From: Notospermus geniculatus
Taxonomy: Eukaryota > Nemertea > Pilidiophora > Heteronemertea > Lineidae
DNA length: 64,000 bases
Assembly (NCBI GenBank): GCA_002633025.1
Contig: NMRB01000360.1
Location: forward strand, 334,216-398,215
Direction: 5' to 3'
Below are positions 22,469-33,367 of the stretch, in pieces (the first letter of the stretch is position 1; the number at the start of each line of letters is the position of its first letter). Made by a program: the position numbers and the translations under genes. The notes under the pieces are model-generated. The model had not been told where the DNA came from, did no database searches, and saw only the letters and a list, made by a program, of their open reading frames with translations.

Positions 22469-23508
22469 CTCACGAACGCATGTCCGGCAGACTATGACCA
22501 AGATCCCTCTTATGTGATGTTAGTACACCGGAACTTGTAATGTTGGTATCATGAGGGTGCTACGAACTAGGATTGATCTTTGGGCACCGCATCTTCAATG
22601 TAGACTAGCCCTAGCCTTGCACAGATCTGGGCCTAGGCCTATACTATGCATGGATGCACAAGGCCAGTCAGCTGCAGTGGTCACTACGGTACTCGTGGCG
22701 ACTCTACCATGTCTACTATTACCGACGCGCTACATGCCCTAGCATCGCTATATGCGCCTCCGACATCTGATGTTCACGGACCATTGGCAACAACTGCGCG
22801 CCTCTGTAAGTTATTTTAGTGCACCACTGCCAGTGTATTCATAAGGATTAGATCTAGATAGCTTTTTTTTAGCCCGTCGCAGACGTGGCGTCCATTGCAA
22901 GATTCGGAGGGATCATTCGTTGTCAAAGGCGGAAACGACAACAGGATAGGCCTAGGCCTACATGTACCTACAAAAACAAGATGGATTCTACACTTTCGAG
23001 AAAGGAATTGAAAATCTGTGACCGGGGGTAAGTAGAATTTTTCCATTACTGTTCAACAGGGACATTGATTCACATTACTGTTCAACAGGGACATTGATTC
23101 ACAAAGCCCCCCGTAGGCCTCCTGTAACTTTGTATAGTGTTTTTTATTTAGGCAAATATGGAGAATCAGTTTACGCACTGTGAGGCATCTCCCAATAGGG
23201 CATTATTGATAGGCCTAGGGTGACTCTTCTACCGAAATAGGGCCTATGGTAGGAATGACTGCGACATACATTGCAAGCAAAATGCACTTATGCACTTAAA
23301 CATAGGGCCTACTCCAGTCCTTGGATAAGTAGGCACTCATACGCTGTATATCGTTTACCTGCGCCCGGTTTACCTGCACTGGTTATCAATATTCATTCAG
23401 CGAGTTATACGTACATTACATGTGAGTTTTACTAAAATTCGTACATGCAGTAGATTACATCATTACACACAGGGCTGAAACATGACGACTTCATGAAATA
23501 TCAGTTCT
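22469..23508. other. Spacer F2, second part
   Basis: Paralogous to 15700-16530, then jumps at about 23340 to the sequence matching 17570. A 32-bp unit (CATTACTGTTCAACAGGGAC...) is tandemly duplicated at 23044-23103. No gene. Confidence 0.55.
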
Positions 23509-25230
23509 CTACGTTGTTGTGTAAACTTTCATCTGCATCGTTATTCGCGCAGTTGCTGTCTCTCTAATCTTCTTCCGGTCTATTTTATCGGTACTTCCGG
23601 TGGGAAACGCTTCAAACAATAGAATATGATCAGGCATGAGACCTTCCCCTATGTTCCCGACCAGGAACCTCTCCTCGCAATATTTCTGGATGTCATCAGT
23701 TTTGAGGTTGACGTCGGGTTTTGGAACCACACACAGACAAATCTCTTCAAACATGATCTCATGTGGCACGCCAACAGCTGCAGCGTTAGCCACGAGGGGG
23801 TGCCGTAATATCTCCTTTTCAATGCTTCGCGGATAGATCTTGATCGTCGCCCTTGATATGACATCTTGTTGTCGCCCAAGAACTGTGACGAATCCATCTT
23901 CATTCATCGTGGCCATGTCACCTGTTCTGTACCATCCAAGTTGATCTTTCTGTTGTTTGGTTTTTTCTTCGTCTCCCCAGTATCCGAGGAAGATGTACTG
24001 ATGCCTGATGCATAGCTCCCCCGGGATATTGACGGATACGATCAAGCCCTCTTCGTCAACGATCTTTACTTCGCCAAAGTAGGCGCGCCCGGTGTATGTA
24101 TACCTCTTATCTGGTGAATCAGACAATTGACCTCCGACTGAGCCACCTACTTCTGTTGAACCATATCCTAAGATTGTCCTTGGTATGCGTTTCAAGACCT
24201 CTTCCATCAACGGCTTCTGGACAAGTTCTCCACCTGTGAAACACAATTTGATTCGATTGGCATCCAGTTTCCCAACATCAACGGCATTAATGAGGTCGCG
24301 TAAAAGGTACGGAAAGCTTAACAAAACGGTGCAGTTTTCCTCCTCTGCGACCTGAAAAAAATACTCCCTTCCAATCTGCTGCATCACATCTGCCACCACA
24401 TAAACCATACTTAGTCCGATGCTGAATACCATGCCTGAGGTCCCTCCAGCATATGCCATCGGCCGATCGAGGACGTAACGGTCCGAATCATCAACGCCTG
24501 CTCCCAAAAACATCGACTGCACAAACTTCAGTCCATAAGAATATCTCTCCATTACCAGCTTAGGAAAGCCTGTGGTACCAGACGTAGCGTAACATCCGTG
24601 CATGTCATCCAATGATATCGTAGCCTGGCGTTTTCGAACCAAATCCCCGTCACCGTCTTGGATCTCAGGAAACACCTCATTCCACGAGATTGTTCCTGGG
24701 TACGACGAAGTGGATATCATGAAGATTGTCTCGAGATCCGGAAGGTCGTCTGCTTCTAGCTTTTGGGAACAGTCATGACTAGCGAGGCTTGGGATGATAG
24801 TGCGTAGAATATCGTAGTTTTTATCATCAGCACCTGGATGAGCAATCAACCAGCGACAGTTACTCTTCCTCAGCATGTATTTGATATCTTCTCCCGTCCG
24901 GATGCTGACATGAAAGCGCATCAAAATAGCGCCTGTCCTCGCCAAAGCATACTCACAGATGGCATATTCCAAGGATGTGGGACAAAGCAACCCAACACAG
25001 TCACCTTTCCTCAGGCCTCTCTTGATCATTCCTGCAGCCATTTGTTCCGTCTTAAACTTCAGTTCTCCGAATGTTATTGCCTGTCGTGGTTTTCCCATCT
25101 CCCGGATGACGAATGCTTCTTTTTCGGGGTGCTCGGTCGTTCCTCGGATATCAAGGAGTTCAGCGGCTGTGTGCATGATGGGGAATCTCTCCCCTGCATT
25201 GTAGTAGCTTCTCGTCAGCTTGCAAGCCAT
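23509..25230 (-). CDS. ACSF2-like acyl-CoA synthetase B (intronless)
   Basis: Member of the ANL (acyl/aryl-CoA ligase) family, closest in feel to ACSF2 medium-chain acyl-CoA ligase. It activates a carboxylate with ATP to an acyl-AMP and then forms the CoA thioester. I choose the ATG at 25230 (MACKLTRSYYN) because it aligns with the starts of genes D and E; 573 residues. The frame stays open upstream to 25296. Motifs in order: TSGTTGFPK P-loop, GYGSTE (A5), GWYRTGD (A7), GRQQDVISRATIKIYP (A8), A10 Lys in TDKIDRKK. The A8 loop lacks the usual Gly pair. No intron interrupts the frame and no mitochondrial presequence or PTS1 is evident. An intact minus-strand gene in a tandem array. Confidence 0.88.
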   Translation of the reverse strand: MACKLTRSYYNAGERFPIMHTAAELLDIRGTTEHPEKEAFVIREMGKPRQAITFGELKFKTEQMAAGMIKRGLRKGDCVGLLCPTSLEYAICEYALARTGAILMRFHVSIRTGEDIKYMLRKSNCRWLIAHPGADDKNYDILRTIIPSLASHDCSQKLEADDLPDLETIFMISTSSYPGTISWNEVFPEIQDGDGDLVRKRQATISLDDMHGCYATSGTTGFPKLVMERYSYGLKFVQSMFLGAGVDDSDRYVLDRPMAYAGGTSGMVFSIGLSMVYVVADVMQQIGREYFFQVAEEENCTVLLSFPYLLRDLINAVDVGKLDANRIKLCFTGGELVQKPLMEEVLKRIPRTILGYGSTEVGGSVGGQLSDSPDKRYTYTGRAYFGEVKIVDEEGLIVSVNIPGELCIRHQYIFLGYWGDEEKTKQQKDQLGWYRTGDMATMNEDGFVTVLGRQQDVISRATIKIYPRSIEKEILRHPLVANAAAVGVPHEIMFEEICLCVVPKPDVNLKTDDIQKYCEERFLVGNIGEGLMPDHILLFEAFPTGSTDKIDRKKIRETATARITMQMKVYTTT

Positions 25231-25645
25231 TTCCAATTTATACGTGTGTCGAGGACGTTTGGAATGTTCCGGTCTGCTCTGTGGTCGTGTTCGCACAGAC
25301 GTTCTAAACCTTGATGAAGCACAGTGTTGGAATCCGCAATATTCATGTAGGCCTATGGGTCATGAGATATAGAAATCAGGTCATAGACACTGTTCGATGA
25401 AACGTTGTTGCAATTTCTGTTGGATCCACATGCTTTGTCTGTGATTTACAAACTGCATGATTGAAAAAGTGTTTCCTGAAAGGAAATTAAAATGACAAGC
25501 AAGACGGGTATTCTACGGCGAGTCCCTAATTAATTCAAGGTAAATGATGTTGGACAGAAATAAACAAACGGCACACAAGCCTTGAACAGACATTGTATAA
25601 CTTTGATTTCGTACTTAGATGTGATAGCAGTTTGACCTAGAAATC
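25231..25645. other. 5' flank of synthetase B
   Basis: Upstream region of gene B (transcribed leftward). An in-frame extension without stops reaches 25296. No recognisable promoter motif. Confidence 0.35.
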
Positions 25646-25654
25646 TCAATCGAA

Positions 25655-25875
25655 GATAATTATTTCCTTCAATTTGCCATGGTCTTTCGCCAACTTCGTT
25701 ATTCGAGCAAATGCCGACCCTAACAGTCCTCTTGCAGGCTTGTTAATCGGAACCTCCGGCGGGGGGAGGGGGCAGGTGTGACGCGGATAGATCATGATCG
25801 CCGCCCTGATAAAAGACGACATTTCTTCTCCCAAGAACTTCGGCATTTTTTCTCCCGATAAACAACAAGGTTGAT
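25655..25875 (-). pseudogene. Decayed synthetase 3' remnant (R1)
   Basis: The DNA matches the synthetase C-terminal coding sequence in two blocks. CGCGGATAGATCATGATCGC corresponds to the A8 region. TTCGTTATTCGAGCAAATGC corresponds to the last codons. The middle ~300 bp is deleted. A nearly identical copy is at 32515-32765. Confidence 0.75.
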
Positions 25876-25879
25876 GATA

Positions 25880-26330
25880 CAAGTAAGTACAAGTGATGTA
25901 TTCTTTAAAAATATCGGTCCATCTGTCGACATGTTATTACATTGTTCACTTGCAGGCTTTTGTTAGATCGAACGTGTACACTGAGTACAATATACATCGC
26001 TCGTTTTATTTGCTTCAACTGAGCAGCAACAGTGCACTATCAATGCTTTGCTCTTTCTTTCCTGAACGAGTGGGAAACATCTGCATGTATGTTTACATGC
26101 TACTTAACCTTATGAATTTTCGATGATAGTTTACGAAATTACACTCACAGTGTTCACAGTTTTGATATCGCGATCAATGCCAACATACTAAAAAGTTAAA
26201 CGATAACGATAAGAAGCGATCCAGCAAATAGTATAAATGTATACATTAACTGAAATTTTATGTAATGAGAGCGTCTAAAATTACAAGTTAACATGTATAT
26301 TCCGCAAGACAAGCTAAATAAATACATTGA
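25880..26330. other. Spacer paralogous to 32720-33190
   Basis: Follows remnant R1 and matches the block before gene D almost base for base until the N at 26331. No gene. Confidence 0.6.
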
Positions 26331-26331
26331 C
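26331..26331. other. Single N (assembly join)
   Basis: At this base the sequence jumps from spacer (matching 33190) straight into synthetase coding sequence (matching about 33646), skipping about 455 bp present in the gene D locus. Confidence 0.8.
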
Positions 26332-27437
26332 NGGGTGCCGTGATATCTCCTTTTCAATGCTTCGCGGATAGATCTTGATCGTCGCCCTTGATATGACATC
26401 TTCTTGTCGCCCAAGAACTGTGACGAATCCATCTTCATTCATCGTGGCCATGTCACCTGTTCTGTACCATCCAAGTTGATCTTTTCGTTGCTTGGTTCGC
26501 TCCTCGTCCCCCCAATATCCGAGAAAGGAGTACTGATGCCTGACACACAGCTCCCCCGGGATATTGACGGGTACGATCAAGCCCTCTCCATCAACGATCT
26601 TGAGCTCGCCAATGTAGCCGCGCCCGGTGTAGGTCAACCTTTTATCCCGTGAATCAGACAAATGACCTCCGAATGGGCAACCTAGTTCTGTTGAACCATA
26701 AAATAAGATTGTGTTTGGTATGCGTTTCAAGACCTCCTCCATGAACGGCTTCTGGACAAGTTCTCCACCTGTGCCACAAAATTTGATCCGATTTGCATCC
26801 AGCTTCCCAATATCGACGGCATGGATTAGGTCGCGCAATAGGTATGGGAAACATAACAAAACGGTGCCGTTTTCCTCCTCTGCGACCTGAAAATAATACT
26901 CCCTCCCAATCTGCTGCATCACATCTGCCACCACATAGACCATAGAAATTCCAATGCTGAATGCTATGCCTGAGGCCCCTCCAGCATACGCCATCGGCCG
27001 ATCGAGGACGTAACGGTCCGAATCATCCACGCCTTGTCTCAGAAACGGTGACTGCACATATTTCAGTCCATATGAATGTCTCTCCATTACCAGCTTAGGA
27101 AAGCCTGTGGTACCAGACGTAGCGAAACATCCCTGGATGTCATCCAATGATATCGTAGCCTGGCGTTTCCGAACCAAATCCAAGTCGCAATCTTGGATCC
27201 CACGAAACAGCTCATTCCACGAGATTGTTCCTGGGTGCGACGAAGAGGATATCATGAAGATTGTCTCGAGATCCGGAAAGTCGTCTGCTTCTAGCTCTTT
27301 TGAACAATCGTGGCTGGCAAGGGTCGGGATGATAGTACGCATAATGTCGTAGTTTTTATCATCAGCACCTGGATGAGCGATCAACCATCGGCTGTTACTT
27401 TTCCTCAGCATGTACTTGATGTCTTCTCCACTCCTTA
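26332..27437 (-). pseudogene. ACSF2-like synthetase C, truncated at both ends
   Basis: An open frame of about 370 codons, very similar to gene D, running from residues just after the N-terminal domain (RSGEDIKYMLRKSN) to the A8 region (IKIYPRSIEKEISRH). The P-loop TSGTTGFPK, FYGSTE and GWYRTGD are all present. The first ~110 codons are replaced by a LINE at 27436. The last ~125 codons are lost at the N at 26331. The frame is otherwise unbroken, so the damage is recent or partly an assembly effect. Confidence 0.85.
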
Positions 27438-29165
27438 TATCATTAATGGTTGTGCACAGAATAAGTGCACGTGCAAAAATCACGTGATCACCCCCATAGA
27501 AGTCCGCGAGGCGGTTAAGCTCTTAAATAGAGGGAAGCATGACGGTCAGCAGCAGTTATTCTCCGATCACTTGAGATATGGGTCTGACCAATTGTATGAA
27601 CAACTGGCTGTATTATTTACTGCAATGATCACTCATTCATATTTTCCCGACGCGCTCAAGAACTCAATTGTCATTCCTATCCCGAAAAATACAAGGAAAT
27701 CTTTGAACGACTCCGAAAATTATAGGGGTATAACACTGAGTAGCATCCTTGGTAAAGTGTTTGACCACGTTGTGATTAAAAAGTGTCCAGAAGTGTTTAG
27801 GTCATCAGATCTCCAGTTTGGCTTTAAAAGCAAAGGTTCCACAACCCAATGTACCTTCACCATGCAACAAACAATCGACTACTTCAGAAAGAAAGGGTCG
27901 AATGTATACGCAATGTTCCTAGATGCGAGCAAGGCTTTTGATAAGGTCCACTACATTAAGCTGTTTAGACTACTATCTGAGAAAGGCTGTTGCCCCCTTA
28001 TAGCCAGATTCCTCGCTAAACTGTATGCGACTCAACGGTGTCGGGTAAAGTGGAAAAATACACTGAGTAGGCCAACTTAGTGTTCATAACGGAATTAAAC
28101 AAGGTGGTGTTCTATCGCCAATCCTTTTCTGTGTCTATATCGACGTACTTCTTCAGAGGCTGGAAGGGTCGAAATTTGGATGTTATGTAGGTCACATGTT
28201 CATGGGGGCCTTCGGTTACGCAGATGACATTGTCATCTTATCGCCAATGAAACGGGGTCTCACCGAAATGCTGAAGATATGCGATACTTTTTCAATAGAA
28301 TATCATGTCACCTTTAACGCGACTAAGAGTATTTTAGTGTTCTTCGGGACAAGGGATGTAAACGAGGAAGTTTTTATTGTATGGAATGGTAGACGGATAA
28401 CAGCAACAGATAGGACGAAGCACCTGGGTCACATCGTCGGTGACAGCGTGTACGACGACGTCATGAACGGTGTCATCGCTGAAATGTACAAAAGAACAAA
28501 TTGTCTGGTTTCAATGTTTGGTTTCTGCGCATATGATGTAAAATACAGATTATTTAAAACATTTGTTATGTCCCTATACGGTAGTGCCCTATGGGATTAC
28601 TCTCACCGATCCTTTGAGAAATTTAATATTGCCTGGAGAAATTGTATTAGAAAACTCTTCAGATTACCCGCAAGGACCCATCGTACGTTGCTACCGGCTA
28701 TTTGCAGGGATGAACAACCTGACGTTCAGATATTTAGGAGGTTCGCTAAATTTTTCAAATCATGTGAGAAAAGCGAATGTAAGAATGTGACGTTTAGTGT
28801 CGAACTAGCACTTAGAGGTGGTACAAGTGGATCTAGAAATGTGACGAAAGTCTGTGACTTTTTCGATTGCACCGTAGATGAACTGCCAGTTAAAAAGAAA
28901 GTTTTTTCAGAAGTCGAACCAAATGGTCCAGTAATAAGGGATTTGTTGAGAATGCGGGACAATAGAAATTTTGAAATTTTAGAGAAAAATGAGATGGAAG
29001 ATTTGATATATGTAGTTTGTACGGGGTAATTCAATAATGAGTTGAACGTAGTGTTGATTCTTTTTACCGATTATTTTTCGGTCACTTCTGCACCTACTGC
29101 ACTGCTTGAATCTCACCTCAAAGTGTACTCCGTACGATTGAAATAAATAAATAAATAAATAAATT
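27438..29165 (+). mobile_element. 5'-truncated non-LTR retrotransposon (LINE) with reverse transcriptase
   Basis: Reverse transcriptase sequence begins right at the break in synthetase C. Motifs: SIVIPIPKN, NYRGITLSSILGKVFDH, LQFGFKSKGSTT, MFLDASKAFDKVHY, GIKQGGVLSPILF, and the catalytic FGYADDIVIL near 28210-28240. The C-terminus has WRNCIRKLFRLPARTHRTLLP and stops at 29029. A frameshift lies near 28070-28085. The 3' end is an (AAAT)n tail at about 29143-29165. No endonuclease domain, so it was truncated on insertion. The CR1/L2-like group is my best guess from the C-terminal pattern. Confidence 0.88.
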
Positions 29166-29260
29166 ATTTTGGTCCTCATTTTTTAAAAAGATTACTAGTT
29201 TTTCACGTGCCTTGTTATCCGAGCAAGGGACGAAGGGAGCGAGCAGTAAGAACACTCCTG
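29166..29260 (-). pseudogene. Synthetase-E-type 3' remnant (copy 1)
   Basis: ATTTTGGTCCTCATTTTTTA followed by CACGTGCCTTGTTATCCGAG matches the stop-codon region of gene E at 36670-36750. Only the last dozen codons and the 3' flank are recognisable. Its twin is at 35460-35545. Confidence 0.65.
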
Positions 29261-29870
29261 ATATTCTCAGGATGGCCGCCTCTGTGAATAATGAGTCACT
29301 CATGACCACGTGGATGAACAATGCTGGCAAAATGTAGACGTCGAGTGTAATCGCCTCCTGGATATACACAGAAAAAAATCGATCTCAACCATAAAATGAG
29401 TCTCCAGCCTACTATTTTGTCCCTAAAATGAGTTTCCTTTGCTACTCGATCAATGCCAACATACTAAAAAGTTAAACATATCAGTACCAAGAAACGATCC
29501 AGTAAATACTGACAAATGTACTGTCACGGGTTGGAATAAACGACAACGATCCGGTGTTTATAGTTGATCGTATAATCATGGCAGAAAGTGAAACATACAA
29601 TACAATACAATACATGGTGAACCGCAGGGAAACATGAATACACGGTAGATTCCATCCAAACAGGCATACACTTATGACGTAGATCCTTTAACCAGCCTAC
29701 ACACTAATTACTCTTGCTCTTGCACTTAATAACTTAGAGGTTTGATTCACTCTTACACTTACTCATAATATACGCTCCAACTGAGCTTACTACATGTAGT
29801 ATACATCGTACATCGTACACCGAAGTTCCCTGACCACTATATGCTACACTAATAATCTTGATAAACCAAT
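29261..29870. other. Spacer paralogous to 35546-36165
   Basis: Duplicated spacer with ACAATACAATACAATAC microsatellite near 29597. No gene. Confidence 0.55.
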
Positions 29871-30300
29871 GCTTTGTGACAAACACCTTTCCCGATAAAA
29901 TGAAGCTAGCAAAAGTTATTCCAATCTATAAAAAAGCCAAAAATCACTCATGACGAACTACCGACCAATATCACCCCTTCCAGCCATCTCAAAGATCTTC
30001 GAAAAAGCTATTCATGAACAACTTATGAACTACTTCCAAAACCATCAACTTCTACACCCACACCCACACCCACACCCACACCCACACCCACACCCACACC
30101 CACACCAATACGGCTTTTTCGAGCAAACCACTCTACAGAACTTGCTGCCGCACATCTCATTGATTATATCAATAACATGGACCAAGACACTCAACCTATC
30201 TGTATCTTTATGAACCTATCCAAAGCCTTTGACACACTTCTAAATCATGATATTCTTTAGGAAAAGCTACGATTTTATGGCCTGCAAGACTCAGCAATCG
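29871..30300 (+). pseudogene. Reverse transcriptase fragment with an in-frame CACACC repeat (copy 1)
   Basis: Pieces of a second non-LTR RT: FPDKMKLAKVIPIYKKAKN, NYRPISPLPAISKIFEKA, then a hexanucleotide run, then in another frame HSTELAAAHLIDYINNMDQ and LSKAFDTLLNHDIL followed by a stop. Frameshifted and truncated. Its duplicate is at 36165-36670. Confidence 0.75.
30053..30106. repeat. (CACACC)n microsatellite
   Basis: Nine or so units of CCCACA inside the RT fragment, read as His-Pro repeats in the open frame. The paralogous copy is at 36342-36391. Confidence 0.9.
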
Positions 30301-30309
30301 ATCTGATTC

Positions 30310-30640
30310 ATTCTGGCACGCATTTGAACGAACCGACCTCGAACTAGATCGAGGCGGGTTCGGTAAAGGGCGGCGCACACGAGCGACTAAATCTGGGCGA
30401 CCGCCGACGAGACTGGTGGTGCGACTAGACATCAGCCAATCAGAAGCGCCAAATCTTGTCGCTTTGGCGGTCGGAAGCCAAGTCGGCCGACAAATCGGTC
30501 AAAATTGTCGCTCGTGTGCGCCGCCCTTAACCCGCACCGTGTAAAAGCGATCAATCCATCCCGAACCGAACCCGCCCGAGGAGGGTGGAGGTAGGTTTCC
30601 TCGAACCAGCACCGTGTAAAAAGGGCTTAAGACTCCCGCG
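30310..30640. repeat. Older inverted-repeat element hosting a nested MITE
   Basis: The outer parts CGAACCGACCTCG...GAGGCGGGTTCGG and CCGAACCGAACCCGCCCGAGG, with GCACCGTGTAAAA words, form an imperfect inverted pair around the nested element at 30367-30527. Confidence 0.55.
30367..30527. mobile_element. 161-bp PIF/Harbinger-like MITE, TAA target duplication
   Basis: The ends AGGGCGGCGCACACGAGCGA and TCGCTCGTGTGCGCCGCCCT are perfect inverted copies, with TAA directly on both sides. A 3-bp TWA duplication is characteristic of PIF/Harbinger. No coding capacity. Confidence 0.8.
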
Positions 30641-31079
30641 ATTTTGTTGGGACCTACGATTTGCAAGCATTAAAATAGGCCTACACGGCTAGAGCACCAC
30701 TGAAATTGGTCATTGATTTCGCGGGCGTGGGATGGGCATCAGGTGGGCAGAACTTGGAAGTTGGTTGACTGCAGATGAATCACTTGCCACGCATGTCCCG
30801 CAGACTATGACCAAGATCCCTCTTGATGTTAGTACCGGTACACCGCCAGTACTACGAACTTGTTGGCATCATGAGGGTGCTATATGCGCCTGTGACATGT
30901 CCGATGTCCACGGACGATATAGACAACAACTGTGCGCTTCTGTAAGTTATTTTGGTGCACCACTGCCAGTGTATTCATAAGGATTAGGCCTAGATAGGCC
31001 TATAGCCTACGCAGACGTCCAAGATTCGGAGGGATCATTCGTTGTCAAAGGCGGAAACGACAACAGGATATGGATTGAA

Positions 31080-31420
31080 CCTACACTTTCGAGAAAGGAA
31101 TTGAAAATCTATGACCGGGGGGTAAGTAGAGTTTTTCCATTACTGTTCAACAGGGACATTGATTCACAAAGCCCCCCGTAGCCTAGGCCTCCTATAACTT
31201 TGTGGCCCGTATGCACCAACGTGGATAAACCTTAGATTAGGCTTAAACTAGGTTTAAGTATGGTTTAAAAACTTAATCCGCCTGCACCAACAATACCTAC
31301 ACTTTCGAGAAAGGAATTGAAAATCTATGACCGGGGGGTAAGTAGAGTTTTTCCATTACTGTTCAACAGGGACATTGATTCACAAAGCCCCCCGTAGCCT
31401 AGGCCTCCTATAACTTTGTA
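31080..31420. repeat. 125-bp direct repeat flanking a small inverted-repeat element
   Basis: ACACTTTCGAGAAAGGAATT...CCCCGTAGCCTAGGCCTCCT occurs twice (about 31081-31205 and 31300-31424). The ~90 bp between begins GCCCGTATGCACCAACGTGG and ends ATCCGCCTGCACCAACA, which are imperfect inverted copies. Confidence 0.75.
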
Positions 31421-32021
31421 TGTGCATGTTTTTTATTTAGGCAAATGAAGAATACGCACTGGAGGCATCTCCCAATAGGGCATTATTGATAGGCCTATAG
31501 GGTGACTCTTCTCCCAAATAGGGCCCATGGTAGGAATGACTGTGACATATGCCTAAGTAAAATGCACTTGTATGTCAACATTTGGGCCCAAATTCAGTGT
31601 TTCTCAGTTGTTGCGTGGCGGCCACTCTCTGAAATAGATGCAGGTCCCGTGTGGAGAGAGTGCCCCCTCCCGAACCAAGGGTCAGACATGGGTCAGAGTC
31701 CTGCCCCTCTGGAATGGAGGAGGCAAGGGGAAGGGCATGTGGCACTAGCAGAGATGGATATGGATCAGGTGCTCCCGCCTGAACAACAAAACAAAACAAA
31801 ACAAAACAAACAAGCAATCTCGCCAATACAAACTATTCAAAAAATCTAAAATATCGAAGTGTCTAATTAAGTGATGGACCTTGTGCTCACCTGGGTGAAT
31901 GTACCGGTACCAGAAGAACGAACAAAAGACGACTGATAAGCCTATAAATGTCCGATGGTTCCCGCTTGTTTAAGGGGACCCTGCAGGCAAGACAGGCAGC
32001 CTGCTCACAGCCACAGGCATA

Positions 32022-32315
32022 GATATTTCAAATCATCAAGTCTGACCTTGACCTTGACCTCTGATTATCAAGGTCATTGCATAATCAAAATGGACATCCT
32101 CAATAACCTAAGTGTGGGTGATATCATGCCTCTACCTCTGGTAGGCAGAGATATTTCAAATTATAAAAGTATGACCTTGACCTTGACCTCTGATCATCAA
32201 GGTCATTGCATAATCAAAATGGGCATGATCCTCAATAACCTATGTAAGTATGGGTGATGTCATGCCTCTACCTCTACCACAGGCAGAGATATTTCGAATT
32301 ATCAAGTTTGATATC
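32022..32315. repeat. ~125-bp tandem repeat with nuclear-receptor-like half-sites
   Basis: Two full units and part of a third share GATATTTCAAAT, TGACCTTGACCTTGACCTC, CAAGGTCATTGCATAATCAA and CATGCCTCTACCTCT. Confidence 0.8.
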
Positions 32316-32514
32316 GAAATCTCATGATATTTCGATCACCCGGACACTTGAGGCTGAGAATTTTAAGATAGTCCAGTCCTTGGATAAGGCACTCTCATGA
32401 ACTAAGACTTGTTTCATGTTGCTCAATTGACAATATGGCAAGTTATCTGAAAATATCAAATTTGTGGTATGGATATCACCATCACCCCAGCATCTCAGAC
32501 CAAATTTATTGCCA

Positions 32515-32765
32515 TTGGTCTTTCGCCAACTTCGTTATTCGAGCAAATGCCGACCCTAACAGTCCTCTTGGAGGCTTGTTAATCGGAACCTCCGGCGGGG
32601 GGAGGGGGCAGGTGTGACGCGGATAGATCATGATCGCCGCCCTGATAATAAAAGACGACATTTCTTCTCCCAAGAACTTGGGCGTTTTTTCTCCCGATAA
32701 ACAACAAGGTTGATGATATACAAGTTGGTACAAGTGTATTCTTTGAATATAATAGCGGTCCATCT
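32515..32765 (-). pseudogene. Decayed synthetase 3' remnant (R2)
   Basis: Near-identical to remnant R1 at 25655-25875. It matches the A8 block and the final codons of the intact synthetases, with the sequence between deleted. It lies directly downstream of gene D in its transcription direction. Confidence 0.75.
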
Positions 32766-33367
32766 GTCGACATGTTATTACATTGTTCACTTGCAGGCTT
32801 TTGTTAGATCAAACGTGTACACTGAGTACAATATACATTGCTCGTTTTATTTGCTTCAACTGTGCAGCAACAGTGCACTATCAATGCTTTGCTCTTTCTT
32901 TCCTGAACGAGTGGGAAACATCTGCATATGTTTACATTAATTCCTATGTACGTATTACAAACCATAGGTACTTAACCTTATGAATTTTCGATGATAGTTT
33001 ACGAAAATTATTACACTCACAGTGTTCACAATTTTGATATCGCGATCAATGCCAACATACTAAAAAGTTAATATAACGATAAAGAAGCGATCCAGCAAAT
33101 ACAGTATGAATGTATATATTAAAACTGAAATTTTATGTAATGAAAGCGTCTAAAACTACAAGTTTAACATCTTTTATATTCCGCAAGGCAAGCTAAATAC
33201 AATACATTGACATTCAACCACAGGCAGTAGGCCTATACATCTTTGCTTCTGTGCCAGTGCGACACCTCAATATTCATTCAAGGAGTAATTATCTGTTTAC
33301 GTTGTTCAAAATGCAACTACATGTAAAATAATGGCGACTCGACGCTAATTCAATGTCCACTTCGCCG
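32766..33367. other. 3' flank of synthetase D
   Basis: Spacer paralogous to 25880-26330 up to about 33190, then the 3' flank of gene D. No gene. Confidence 0.5.

Larger units (their letters stand above)
30680..32510. other. Spacer F3 (third paralogue of the F1/F2 spacer)
   Basis: No gene. It shares long stretches with F1 and F2: GATTTCGCGGGCGTGGGATG, CCCGCAGACTATGACCAAGA, GGAGGGATCATTCGTTGTCA, CCAGTCCTTGGATAA. It contains internal tandem duplications (separate entries). It is not preceded by a CNBD2 copy, unlike F1 and F2. Confidence 0.65.

Noticed and set aside
24838-25314. 158-codon + strand ORF antisense to synthetase B
   Set aside because: Shadow of the conserved synthetase frame; the same antisense frames appear over C, D and E.
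27310-27440. Plus-strand ORF start before the reverse transcriptase
   Set aside because: This part is antisense to synthetase C; the LINE reading begins only after about 27438.
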